This document shows positions 10,660 to 22,029 of a DNA stretch of 64,000 bases, piece after piece. The notes beneath the pieces are model-generated. The model saw only the letters and a program-made list of their open reading frames with translations. It was not told where the DNA came from and did no database searches. The position numbers were made by a program, and so were the translations under genes. The stretch spans positions 1,550,001 to 1,614,000 of the forward strand of contig OZ345364.1 of assembly GCA_977006965.1 (NCBI GenBank). The letters run 5' to 3'. This stretch comes from Phymatolithon calcareum. Its lineage: Eukaryota; Rhodophyta; Florideophyceae; Hapalidiales. The number at the start of each line of letters is the position of its first letter. The stretch's first letter is position 1.

Positions 10660-11570
10660 TTGACCATATTATTTCTTTCTTTATTGCAGAAGGTGTTAAG
10701 TGTAACGCCATTACTTACCCTCGAGCAACTTTTCATTGTGCAAAAATTAGAGTATCTCGATGAGTCTCTCCCTGCACAAAGACAGCTCTACCGGAACGAT
10801 TTAGGAGCAGGTGCTCTACTGCCTCCTTCACGTCATACGGGCTCATCTTGCACACTGTGTCGTAAACTAGAGGTTCATCCTTAATGCACCCATGGTGAAA
10901 GCTGGCCACAATCGGAATTGGTGGAGTATCACCTCGGCACGTCTGTGTCCGACGTGTTCATTTTTCAGGAGTGCACGTAAGGTTACTGGTTTGCTTCTAC
11001 AAGGCGGTCTGACAATGAATCGTGCCGCTTCGAAAGTGAGGGTTGTCGCTTGATGCGACACCAGACTAGATTCCAAAATTCTCAGACGCGCGAGCTAATC
11101 AGCGGTCTCATTTTTCGGGTCGCCACAGTGACTCGATATCCAAACACATTTATCTAAATCGAATGTGACATTACTTGTTCCATAAGATTCCATAGATTCC
11201 GAGCCATCTCAACAAACATCCGCGGTTGCCTGTTGAGCGTGTCTCTGCAGCTCCTGCTGTCAGCGAACCATCTGATGGTGCTTCCTCGCGAAAGCTGTAG
11301 ATTTGACACTTCCAGAAACGCTTAGACAGCTACAAATGCCTCCGCATCGCATGAAGAGCCCGGATCTCCAGCGACAGGCGCTGCTTCCACGACCGCTTCT
11401 TCGAAGCTCCACCGACCTGAAGTGGGATGGTACGATACATGTCCAGTCTGCTACCATCTTCGTCATACAGGATGACGAGCTGTGGTGAGGCAGTCGGGAC
11501 CGTTGCGTAGGCCAAGAGGACATCCAGGGACCTGCCCTATCGAGACTCAAACAGTTTCGCTGCTTCATGG
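10660..11570 (-). pseudogene. RNase H-bearing LINE remnant, C-terminal end
   Basis: On the minus strand one frame reads CVWISSHCGDPKNETAD, a stop, then LARLRILESSLVSHQATTL. This is the RNase H signature (W-[VI]-x-x-H-x-G-[IDV]-x-x-N-E-x-A-D-x-L-A), and the TAG in it fits a mutated CAG. Downstream (10867-11076) are the residues VGHRRAEVILHQFRLWPAF, the HRRAEVILHQ block shared with 57049-57294. Upstream (11330-11515) are a degenerate DGS-like motif and a Glu/Ala-rich helix in other frames. The 3' end shares CTTTCTTTATTGC(A/G)G with 56852-56872. This is a different LINE lineage from families A-D, in which I see no RNase H. Confidence 0.55.
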
Positions 11571-11860
11571 TTCTGGCACTGGGTGGGGTTGAAATTCTTC
11601 AACGTCGCAATGCACCATCCTTTATCCCATTTCACGGAGAAGCCATCTCCGTGATGCAGGTCTCAGACATATTCATGAGGTACTTCTTCAACAATTCCGC
11701 TCGTCCATATTTCGATATCAGCTGGTTGAGGTGCATTACTCGCCAACAGGGGCACTAGTAATCGACGGCGTCGCAACGCATTCAATGGTGCAATGACCAC
11801 TGACGCACACACCGACAACTTAAACGGTAAAGTTTGCAAAGAAAATACCTGCAGTCAACA

Positions 11861-12203
11861 GTTTAACTCAAAGCATTGGAAAAAATAATTGCTATTGTAA
11901 TTATTTAAATTATTGTTCCAATAATTTATTCCTGAGTCTCGATTATTTATTGTATTTATTGAGATCGTCGTGGTTGCGACAATTATTGTATCGGACTCCT
12001 CATTTTTTCGATCCGGTTATTCTATCGCGACAGAAAGTAGCAAGAAGGATCTAATAATTCGGGGAATAACCAGTTATTTATACCTCACTGAACTTGAATA
12101 CAATAATTTATTGCTTCTGCGTTCAACAATAAATTATTTATTCTCGACACTTTTCGAGAAAAGAATAAAAATAAATAAATAATTCCAATGCTTTGGTTTA
12201 ACT
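11861..12203. mobile_element. hAT non-autonomous element, 327 bp, 8-bp duplication
   Basis: The element 11869-12195 starts CAAAGCATTGG and ends with its inverse CCAATGCTTTG. It is flanked by perfect GTTTAACT duplications (11861-11868 and 12196-12203), the 8-bp size typical of hAT. The left 115 bases match 29616-29730 and the right 140 bases match 34773-34907, the two ends of the 5.3-kb hAT element. A short middle piece still matches the last transposase codons and stop at about 34740-34771. It is therefore an internal-deletion derivative of that family. Confidence 0.92.
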
Positions 12204-12539
12204 GGGATATGTTTCCTAAGAATGAAGATCCAGAGCAATATTCTCGGAAGTACGTGCGTAATGCCAGATCTTAGCAAAGCTGCTGTGCTCGATAACTGCG
12301 ATGGAAATGGAGTGCCACGACTGTTCAAAATTTGTCGCTTCCTGCAAGTGCTAAGACGTAGAAGTGCTACGAGGGGCATCGCCAGAATAAACATTCGGCA
12401 CACCTTGTGCTCCTCGCAGCAAGATTAGAGGCCTCCAATCTCCCTTGAGGATCTGCAGTGAGCAACCCCAATGCGCGGAAAGCAAATATTGTTTGAAAAC
12501 GCATATGAAAGAGAGAGCGGGAGCCCTTTTGCTTACAGG
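12204..12539. other. no recognisable gene
   Basis: Short overlapping frames on both strands show no motif. The sequence lies between the hAT derivative and a LINE tail. Confidence 0.5.
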
Positions 12540-13245
12540 GGGATATATGTTGATTTATGTTTTAAAAAAGCTCCCAAAGACTCAATTTGAGTAACAGGGC
12601 AGCTTCTCGCTGTTTTCCATACTCATCTCTCTACTATCCTTCTCATATCTCCTTAATCCGAATTTATCTCCCTGTGAGGGCCCGAGTAAGTCTTTTGCAT
12701 TCATATTCCGTTTCTTGGTCCATCTTCATAGACCGTAGTATACGTTGCAACACGATAAGCTCCACTACAGCACCAGTCCCAAAGTACTTCTCCAGAATGG
12801 ATTTTCTCCACAAAGGAACTCTGTTGAAAATGACTCTCGGGCTGTCTTGGACTTCGTGTTCGTACTACACGTAGTACTTCGTGTCCTCTACACGAGGGAT
12901 TGCGTGTACTACTAGCGACCCTTATTTGGGTCTGTCTGTAGCTCGGACACAGTCTATCAGTCCTACTTTTTTTGCTCTAGTCTTATTCCGTAGGATGGAA
13001 GAAGGCAGAATGGATTGGTAGGAAGTAAAGCACAGACGCTTTCCTTCCGGTATACCAATCTAGGCCTCTGGCCAACTGTTTGGACTATCGTGCTCCAAGT
13101 TTGCACGACACAGGCATCTCAACCGCGCAGTTCTGTCCCTTATATATAGCACTCCTGGTAGGTCGTTCGGTACGCCGATCGGGATTTTAACTGTCCGGCC
13201 CTCTTCTTCCAACGACCAGACTTTGACTGTTGCTTTTGCTTACAA
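12540..13245 (-). mobile_element. LINE family C, C-terminal part, interrupted
   Basis: It matches 58500-58920 in inverse orientation. On the minus strand the residues for VKIPIGVPNDLPGVLYIRD, the MKMDQETEYECKRLTRAL block and the tail GAGCTTTTTTAAAACATAAA can be followed. A 268-bp element sits at 12843-13110 inside the codons for RLRCLR...VIFN. Upstream the match fades at about 13245, so the RT core is absent. Substitutions and the insertion make it a remnant. Confidence 0.75.
12838..13115. mobile_element. 268-bp inverted-repeat element in a LINE
   Basis: Compared with the uninterrupted LINE at 58630-58670, 12843-13110 is extra sequence. It starts TGTCTTGG and ends CACGACA, so the ends are inverted over TGTC with weaker similarity beyond. 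The flanks CGGGC (12838-12842) and CAGGC (13111-13115) correspond to one copy in the intact LINE, suggesting a 5-bp duplication with one change. Near the left end is the near-palindrome GTACTACACGTAGTAC between two ACTTCGTGT repeats. No coding sequence is visible. It is a MITE-like element of unknown family. Confidence 0.6.
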
Positions 13246-15500
13246 GAGAGCTCCCGCTTCGTTGGATCTGTAAGATTGCTCATCCGACTCTTCCAAGCAG
13301 TGCTTGACAGATCAATTCATGCATGCGCATTAGTACGTAATGCGATGGTGGCAATTCCCAGAGTCCATCTCCAGAATTAACAGGCGGATGTGGCCTTTTC
13401 CTTAGGGCTGAAATTGAGTACACTGTAAATAAGCAACTCTCAAATAACAAGCACAGGGGAAGGTGAAATGATCTTCAATACGATACAGAGATCAACTGGG
13501 AAGGCAGCGTAAATTAAATATGATTCGGACGGCGGATTGTAAAATCAGCTCACTTGACCACACTCGGCTAATCATCACATCTCGCGCAGACGTGTCGAGG
13601 TCACACTTCATCAGCTAATTGCGAACGTTCGCAATGAGCAACAGTAATTTACTAGTGCTTGATTGTTGCAGCCTTTTATCACAGGCGCACGAAATATGAA
13701 TCTCTACTCTGCGATCCAGTGTGCAAGATGAGCTTGGAAGGTGTGAGGAGCAGTGGACTATCTGCTCCTACGCTGCGCTGTTCAGGTGCGATTTTCTTTC
13801 GGCAGGGCTTCATCCGACGGGTACTCGGAGAGGAACATGTTGATCTACATAACTCAAAGTTATGAACAACGAGAACTTTGCTAGACTGGAAATGATTGGC
13901 CATATCCTAAGGCTCAGCAGACGAAAGTTTAAAATACTGAGATCAGTATTCCCCTCCTGAACGTGAATGGAAAACCCGTGTTCGACTTCGTTCAGCCCGG
14001 AGTGGACTGTTTTCTTGTTGTCGATTCAAGATGGTGAGCTCTTGTTAGTAATTGGCGTGTGGCTCTACAGGAGCATAAATGCAGGACAGTAGTGATTGGA
14101 ATTGCAATTAAATGTTCCTAATCTCTTGTTCAGCCTAATTTCATGAGACGTTTCACGAAAGTGTCAATGCACCATGATTTCCGTCTTTCGAGAATTTGTT
14201 TTGTTACTTGACGTTTCCACACGAAGACTAGAACTACGCCATACCCACAACTCGCTGTATAACCCTTTGTTTATCTTGATTGGTAGTTCATTGAGAATGG
14301 TTTTTCGTACACTTCAACTTGAAATAGTAACTAAATTTGCAAATCGCCTCGACTCTGATAGTATGCCAACCAACAATGTTTCCGTCGTTCGCCAACGACT
14401 TCATTGGACGACAATAGTCGTCCCTTTTTGTGAAGATGTTCAATGAATAAGGTATGTGCAACAAACATGATAGGTCACAACAGGAGAAACATTATGTTGT
14501 ATCCCAAATAATTCAATCGAATGAGGTTGCGTGTTGCTGCTCTTTCCGGATGTTTTATATTCAAGCTGTACTGTACATTTGCGATATTTTATCACTGCCG
14601 CCACTAGAAGATTCATGGAACTTACTTCAAAATGCGCTGAGTTGATGGTCTCTGAAACGGGCGAGGAGGCCGTGCTGAATTCGCCATCGGGGCCTCCTCC
14701 GAGTTCTGGAGCTTTCGCTGTTCGTAAAAGCTACCACTCAAGGAATTCTCGGAACTCCGGAATCATATAAGTTGTAAAATCTAGAAAAATTATGCGAGAA
14801 AATAATCATTGGCTATTATCTCAATAATTCGGACATTTTCCTGTGTCCTCTATAGTACACTGCAATGTGGGTTTAGCGGAGAAATTCTAAATAAAGAATG
14901 TGCGAGAGGTATTTCATTGAACGACTAAACTGGGCGAGCGTACACAATCGGATCCAGTGTATGGCAAATCCAATTTTAGTGCCGACAGTTTACAGTACAA
15001 TCAAACCAGACCTGTATTTGAGATTTTAATAACCGAAAAATGGATGCAAAGCACCGGTGTCAAACACGAAGTGCATTGCTGCAAATTTGTTTGAGATCAG
15101 GACCGGTGCATCATAAAGGTTCGATCTTCAAAGCAATGGTTTGAAAAACTCATTCGCGTTAACTTTACTGTTGTATTCCCGCACTGAATTGTATCTCAGT
15201 GTCGGCAGCTCCGTGGGAGGGATTCCCGTGGGCCTGCTTGCGAGGATTGTGAATTTCTGTAAACAAAACCGGAGATTGAGACAGTTAATGAGAAGTTATA
15301 TCGGAAACTTCACGTGGAAGAGGACTCTAGCTGTCTCCCTTCTACCTCTTGCTCAAGATACAGCAATGTCTACAGTTCTTCGCTTTGTTCCTAATGCCCG
15401 AGAAACAGACCGAGCCTAAATTCTCCGCGTTCACTGTCCGTCTAAGTGGATTTGCAAGACCCTCAGCATATGAAGGATACAAGAGATACGTTACAGCTTT
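13246..15500. other. no recognisable gene
   Basis: The longest open frames (such as 14174-14446 and 14531-14770, both plus) have no motif and no homolog within the window. I see no terminal inverted repeats, tandem arrays or RNA genes. Confidence 0.45.
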
Positions 15501-15854
15501 TTAGTGAGACATATCGTCCTCCGCAAGATAGGCTGTGCGAACTACTGCTTCATTCCTCCCACTACCTAAGAAAGGCACGAAGTAAATTAGCCCGTGGGAG
15601 AATGACATAAAGGAGAACAATTCTTCTCCATTCCCGCACTGCACCCTTGCCAACTGCATCAACTGTGAAACCGCAGTGTTAGCAGCACCAGTGGTATCTT
15701 CCAACGTTCGCACATTCCAGAAAGCTCGGACTAAATGCCGAATGAGCGCAGTGTGCACCGACACCTGCACGTCACGAGTGTCCTCCATCCCTGCGTCGGG
15801 TGGACCAAATATGATCTGTTTCTCAGGCGTGGACGTGTGCCCCACGGCCCCCAA
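15501..15854 (-). CDS. hypothetical ORF, 117 codons
   Basis: This minus-strand frame is protein-like in composition (MEDTRDVQVSVHTALIRHLV, then NTAVSQLMQLARVQCGNG). The open frame begins at TTG shortly after an in-frame stop. The first ATG is about 20 codons in, so a start there or an upstream exon is possible. I see no membrane segment or motif. It lies 125 bp from, and divergent to, the spliced gene at 15979. It may be an exon of a host gene or an old pseudogene. Confidence 0.3.
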   Translation of the reverse strand: MGAVGHTSTPEKQIIFGPPDAGMEDTRDVQVSVHTALIRHLVRAFWNVRTLEDTTGAANTAVSQLMQLARVQCGNGEELFSFMSFSHGLIYFVPFLGSGRNEAVVRTAYLAEDDMSH

Positions 15855-15978
15855 AAGTCATTTCAACGAAGCATATCTCCGCGACATATGCGCCCCGAAA
15901 AACAACCATAGAAGCCGACCGCCAGGGCAATAGATCTTACAAAACCTGCCCCGTCGTCCGACTGCCTCTTCTGCCAGC

Positions 15979-17617
15979 ATGTCTACGTACTCCCCTGATT
16001 TACTCCCGCGATTCTCGGAAAACTGTACTTTTGGGACACTGCATGTTCCGACTGTTCTCAAATTCGCAGCATTTTCTGAGAAGCAACCAGCTCACAAACC
16101 CAAGGAATCATCCGTGCCCCCGGTACCCACGCCTGAACATTCTGCTCCAACGATCGATTCAGCACTCCCGACGAACCCCCCCTCCCCAGCGTCCTGCTGG
16201 CCATCCCATAGTAACGAACCTTCAGCCCACCCGGACGACCATCCGCCACCACAGCCGCCCAAGGTACACACAACGCATCGGCCGTTCGAACCTTGCGCAC
16301 CATTTTGGTGTCGTCTTTATTGCGTCCTCTCTTTCGCAGCATATGATTTTCGAATATCAGCAATCGTCGCAGTCGAGTTTCGCATTGAAATCCTCACGCG
16401 CACTCTCGACCTTCGAGCTGCAGACGCCCTGGGAGCGCCACTGCCACTACCTATGCACTGGCATGCAATCTGATCGGGACCCGCACACCGCACAGCTCGA
16501 TTCCGACGACGGCCAAACACACCACACTCACGCGGACGAGATTGAGCAGTCGTACACCACCTCCGCCGTCGCCGTCGCGGACGCAGACCCGCGAGAAGGC
16601 TTGGCATCTGTTGCAGTACTTGAGGACATCACCGTCGCTCTTGCACCTGAATCTTCCGATACCGAGCAGCTTGCAGGAGACTCCACCGCACAGAAATCTG
16701 ATATCGGTTTCACGTTCCATAGCCCCGGTGCTCATTCGCAACAAACCCCAGGCTTCGCTCTCTCGCATGATACAGTGATTTTCACGCAAACTAGACATCC
16801 CACTTCCACCGGGCTTGGAAGTCCATCGCAGCCGGTATTAGCATTGGGCATCCCGCCGTCAGCGGCAATGCAAGCGCAAGGTATGAGGACTGCACCCCTA
16901 GTGTCTCTTTGATTTCGCCCTCCTCCGCAAGCTAACTTTCAAACCCCTCCCTGCTTCTACGACCACATCACAGGGTACTACGGACAACCCGGGACGTCCG
17001 CACAAGCCACTGGCGCGACTGCTACCTCGCTCAGTAGGAGACAAGCCCGTGCAGAACAGACGCAGAATCCGGGCCGCGCACATCGATTCTGTCACGCGTG
17101 CCACCACGTATGTATATCCAATTGATGAACTCTTCTCATGCGACTTCGAGATTTGCACAAAGTGCTGACATTCAGTTAAATCCCATTTTCACTTGCTTAG
17201 ATCAACCACGTGCGTCGAAAGAAGTGCACCAATTGCCAGGCTCCGAAGATGGTGATCAAGGGCTCGTCTTGGCGTCCTCGTGTGTCCCGAATGCGTGACA
17301 ATCCCACCGCCATAATGCGCCCTGTTCTGCCAGCCCATCGTCGCGAGAGCGCTGGTTCCTCTACTGCAGTGCAGCCCGGATACACGATCCACAAAGGAAT
17401 GCAGGATGCATCTTCACCAGTTGGCCAGTCTTCGGCGCAGCCGCCGATGCAGTCACCGGTACAACGGTCTATGCAGCTGAAATCCCAACAGGAGGAACAT
17501 GAGGCTAGGGCACAAGAGGCTATGACGCAAGAGATGAGAGACTATGTCGATGCTATTGACGACGCTCTGGACATGCCAGCAAAGGACGACGACGAGCAGT
17601 ATGGTCAGTTTTCTTGA
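15979..17617 (+). CDS. spliced gene, zinc-ribbon-like protein, about 458 aa
   Basis: I predict four exons: 15979-16263, 16340-16880, 16974-17107 and 17201-17617. The introns are 16264-16339 (GTACAC...TTTCGCAG), 16881-16973 (GTATGA...CATCACAG) and 17108-17200 (GTATGT...TTGCTTAG). The phases fit (0, 1, 0) and the coding sum is exactly 459 codons, with ATG at 15979 in the context CCAGCATGTC. The N-terminal part (to residue 95) is Pro/Ser-rich and the middle acidic and Ala-rich. Residues across the third splice join give FCHACHH then INHVRRKKCTNCQAPK, a C-x2-C...C-x2-C zinc ribbon. A Gln/Glu-rich helix and acidic end follow. No long homologous copy exists in the window, so this may be a host gene, perhaps DNA- or RNA-binding. 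The last exon could also splice further, near 17600. Confidence 0.6.
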
Positions 17618-20502
17618 ACATAAATTGTACGTTCCTTGTCCGTCAATTGTTTCGACTTTGCAACTTAACTCGATATTGCCAAAGACCAATCCCTTTCTAA
17701 TCTATAAACACGTTCATTTTGAATCAACTGCTTAGTTCTGAAGCAAAGTTGATTTTCATAGAGAAGAAGAAAGGTAGATTTTATTTAAAAGTTACCAACG
17801 GATCTGCTGCCGCTTGGGCAACTTTTCTTGTGCCAAGAGATTTTGGCTGGATTCTGTCTAGAGAAGAGTTCCTTTTTTTCATATAGAGTTAATTTGTTTT
17901 GTAATTCGCCCTTGCCCTCCGATAAAAGCACCGACTATGGTCCACGGCTCGAGTGATACAGAGGGCTCAGCGAGCAGTTTTCCCTCCTTTTTGCTACATA
18001 AAATACAAGCGTTTACAAGTATTTCCCTGGTTACTCAAGAATGAGCTGTGCCGCAATGCTCAAGAAAGTCGGCGACGATAGAAAGAAGCCCGTGAATGAG
18101 ATGACCAAAGGGCGAGAGCACTGAAAAATCTTCTCACTCTGTTTATAGAGCGGCGGCTTAAGGTGACCAAGTTGGGATATAGAGCTACACTTTGTACTGC
18201 TTTGGCAAACTTTGAAGTCAAGAAGTTTCGAACAATCGCGAATGTACAAGACAGCGGTGCCATAGGCTTAATTAAGGGCTGAGAGAGGGCAAGGATTAAG
18301 CAGGACTCGTGCCGCGCTTCGGCCTCCATCTAGGAGGAGACTTCTATCTAGATACTTCAATGATGGCATGGACCTTCCTTGTCGTGAGGAGCGACTTTTT
18401 TCAAGGAAATTGCTAAGTCGAGAATTTAGCAACTTCTAATGACGAGACTAGCCAAATAGATCTATCGAAGAAGCGATATTTCCAGAAGACGACTCCAGGA
18501 GTAGATAGTAGTAATAGAAACATGTTTCTATTATGTCATAATGATCCGTAATAAAAAAACAGGAATTTGTACTATGTATCGCGTGATGTGCACAAAGGCA
18601 CACTTATGCTATGTCTGAGAAAGCGGACAGGGTATCAGAGTTTTGTCACTGACATTGGCTATTCTGGAAGCATCAGGTCGAAAATGTGAATGCTGGCAGT
18701 GCTGCCGAACAGAGATACGAATATCACGGAAAACATAATACTCAGGTATCCGCAAAGAAGCGTGAGAGGGCATACCCCAGTCCACTTTCAACGTGAAGGT
18801 GTGTTCAAGTGGAACAGCAAATGGAACGGATAGATGCGGACTTCGTGAATAAATGCTGACTTTTAAATAGAACAGCAGTTTCACCCACAGAACGGAGGGG
18901 AGAAGCTTTTCATATTTCCGCCCGTCGAAAAAGCAGCGACCTTGTATGTACCTGTTGCGCGCAGGAGGTCAATATCTTGGCTCTTTGCCTGGTCCACCAT
19001 AAAATTACCTCAGGAACCACAAATAGTTGTTCCGGGTCTCTAATTTCTAAAAATATGAACGGGATGGGAATTTAGAGCTTATGTACAAGGGACAACATAT
19101 ACAGTACTAGTTTCAAAATCTGACTAATTTTTTCAAGTCCGTTCCTGGAGCCAAGTTCTTAATGAGGCGTGCCTACTGCCGAGGACTCTCAACCAGATTT
19201 TGGGCGCATTATCACACGTACCGCAATCTGTCACATCCCAGGGCACAGAGTGAGACGCAACATGGATGAATGGCAATTTTTATCTGCGCGGAGAGCAGAG
19301 AACGGGAAGTTCCGACGGATATTCACATGTGCGAAGGACTGCAAATGGAGGGAGATGGCAAGCGTTTTCAACTGTGAGTGTCCTATCGGTACTATGCGTC
19401 CTTGAGAAGAGTTTACGGCTCATTGGATTGACGATGGTATAGAGAGCGAAATGCGGGTAAGCACGCCATCATAAGCAAGAGTGGCTACACGTTCAAACTG
19501 CTGTCGCAGCAACGCAGCCAGCTTGCTCGGTTATGGGGAGAGTTTGTGCAGCAACACAATTCTAGTACGTAGATGCACGTTTGCACGAGGAGTACAGGTG
19601 GATATCCTTGAGCAATGCTTGGCAGGATACCGCGTTACTGTAGAATCTAACGGTGTGACCTGAAAAGCACTGGATCAGTGAACACTCTATCGTTTTGCGT
19701 CATACCACTATGAACATAAGCCTTCGGTGAAACTGAGATGTGAGTGGACCCCAAGTTCTTCCCGTCCAGCTTTCAGCTCCTGAATGAGATTTCCCTCGGG
19801 TTCCCTTCCGTAGGACAGCATTTGGAACGATTTTGCCGATGAGATCACGATACTAGACCTAGCGAACTGGGCAGAGCAACAAAAACTGCAATAGCAAGTA
19901 GCAAAAGCACACATTTTTCTCGTACTAGTAGTGCTTGTTTGATGGAATCGCATATTTCCAGCGAATGCCCTTGAACCACAAATGTCTCGCTCATTGCCAA
20001 AAAGAACAATGAACTCGACTTAACACTTTCGTGAAACAAGTCAGTCAGCAGTTGCACACGTCTATGAAAGTCATTGACTGAACAGTTTTCCTTGTGCAGG
20101 AGACCCTGCCATAGTCGCATTTTAGTACACCTTTCGCCTACAAATCGAACCTTGCGCACTATGTCATATGGCGCAATGAACATACTGGAAAGTACGGCTC
20201 GGGGCTGCTCCAACTTAAATTAGTTTTCATTGGGGAGAGCATTATGTTAAGATTTCTCGTTTTGTAAGAATTTGGTCTTGAAACCCTTCCCTTCGAAATT
20301 TGGAAGTTACCCGTGTACCCAGAATGATATCCAACTCGGGAACACCTTAGAGGTCCCTTAGATGTGGAGTACACCTTCTGCAGCTCTAATAAAATCTTTC
20401 AAAAAAGATAGGATTTGAAACGAGAGCTTTGTCGTGATTCGCAACAGGGCACGTTATCATACTTCATAGTACACGGACACCAGTGTCTACGTTTTTTCAA
20501 AT
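17618..20502. other. no secure gene; some short frames
   Basis: Weak candidates are 19169-19405 (+), whose end WQFLSARRAENGKFRRIF then TCAKDC looks faintly like a zinc-finger N-terminus of a transposase, and 19845-20213 (-), 122 codons from TTG with a hydrophobic C-terminal stretch. I see no RNA gene or inverted-repeat ends. The MULE at 20513 inserted into this sequence. Confidence 0.35.
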
Positions 20503-21421
20503 ATTGGTGAATGAGGAAATTCGCTAAATGATCACCAAAAATGGTAAAAGTACGCTAAATAGACACACAAGCCAAAACCTACTACTCACCCCTAGCAAAA
20601 TATATTGTCATATTCACCCTAGCCAAACCTACTACTCATTCGGTTCTCAGAGCACTCTATGCGACAATAAAAAATTTTGCTTACAACTCTGTCTGAATTA
20701 GCTCCTCGTCGCAACTATTGATAGCATCTCCGTCATCGAAGGCAGTTAGGTCGATAATCATGAACTGAGCCGCTTTGTCGATGTGCTTTCGCTTCGCCTC
20801 GACAATGTTGTGTATGCTGGGCCTACCGCATGTCTGTGAGAAGTGGCCGGTGTGTCCACACGAGGAGCAGTGACGGGCCCTCATTTCAGACGGTAAGTAC
20901 GGATTCTTGCGCTTGCTGTCCGGCTTAGCCACAAGGTCAAACGATAGCAAATCATCCTGTATTAGCTGGTCACCAGTGACTGCAACACGCGTGATGCTGA
21001 CCTTGTGTTCGCAACAGCCATACATCCCCGAACCAGTGTTTGTTCCACGGGTCGAATGCGATCCGATGCTGCACCAAGCGCCTAGCCGCGTAAAAAGTGA
21101 GCGCCTTCTCACGAACTTAACAAAGTCGTCGAAGCTTGATCCAAACGTAATCGCCCACCGGTAGCACGAGCTCCTTCTTGTCCATGGTTTCAGAGTGAGT
21201 AGTGCGGGAGTTCTGTGAGATGAGCTTGTGAAACGAATTCGAGGATGTACACCAAACTTGGATCAAGGGGAAGTAGCAGAGCTACTTCACTTTTTTCCTG
21301 CCAAAAAACACAACTGTCAGCGCTCCACGTAATGGATGAGCAGTAGTTTTTGCTTTGGTGTCTATTTAGCGTACTTTTACCACTTTTGGTGGCCATTTGG
21401 CGAATTTCCTCATTGGTGAAT
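20503..21421 (-). mobile_element. MULE, 899 bp, perfect 10-bp target duplication
   Basis: The element 20513-21411 begins GAGGAAATTCGCTAAATG, and its inverse at the right end begins GAGGAAATTCGCCAAATG. The inverted ends stay related for about 75 bases. Perfect ATTGGTGAAT duplications flank it (20503-20512 and 21412-21421). The outermost 12 bases equal the right end of the MULE at 7099-8922, so both belong to one family, but the subterminal parts differ. It is too short to encode a full transposase and is non-autonomous. Confidence 0.92.
20681..21112 (-). pseudogene. MULE transposase C-terminus with zinc knuckle
   Basis: This is the C-terminal fragment of the transposase seen at 7683-8459. It holds a basic region (KPDSKRKNPYLPSEMRARH), a complete CCHC zinc knuckle CSSCGHTGHFSQTC, then NIVEAKRKHIDKAAQFMIID and an acidic end. 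Upstream, at 21185-21112, MDKKELVLPVGDYVWIK and then RLVQHRIAFDP can be read in other frames, while the SWIM part between them is deleted. It lies wholly inside the 899-bp MULE. The knuckle probably binds nucleic acid. The catalytic domain is missing. Confidence 0.65.
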
Positions 21422-22029
21422 AGATTTACTATCACACACTCAATGCTCCATCTTAGCTATGATGCAATGTTTGTCACAGCCTGGCTGTGTTCAATAGCAT
21501 TATCTTTTCAACCAGAAAGCTCTTGTTTTCATCACTTGACACCACTTCTTCTCGTGCCCTGGACGACGATGCGGTGACTGCTTCGAAGACCTTTTTCAAC
21601 CATATGATGATCATGCCCACTCCTTGTCCTTTTTTCTCTTCTTATATGCAGTATACAAAAACTGATCATAACTACAAGCACGGACCGATAGATATTAGTA
21701 CAGTTTTATGGTTAAAGACCGAAACTTGGGAAAATACCGCATGCGAGAGGACAGCTGCATGAAATTGTTTTAGAAAGGGCGATCGGAGGCGCACCATAAT
21801 CGTCCAGAAAGAGCATTTTCAATCTCAAATTGAAGAAAGTAGTAGATTTTCACACGTGCTTGGATCCAGACACGTATGAATCACTTGTACAGCATACATC
21901 GGAAATGATGTGAACATTCGAATCGCCGCGCCTCACCGGCGAGGAAAGACTACGCCCAGACCTTTATGTCGAACTATTGTAGTTTATTGTAAGGGTGGCT
22001 AGCTACCCAACTGGAGGTTAGATGGCACC
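21422..22029. other. no recognisable gene
   Basis: Short plus-strand frames only, none with a motif. This is the flank between the MULE and a degenerate LINE. Confidence 0.5.

Noticed and set aside
16031-16912. Single-exon 293-codon gene
   Set aside because: The Pro-rich upstream frame joined by a GT-AG intron at 16264-16339, plus the following exons, gives a better and exactly phased gene.
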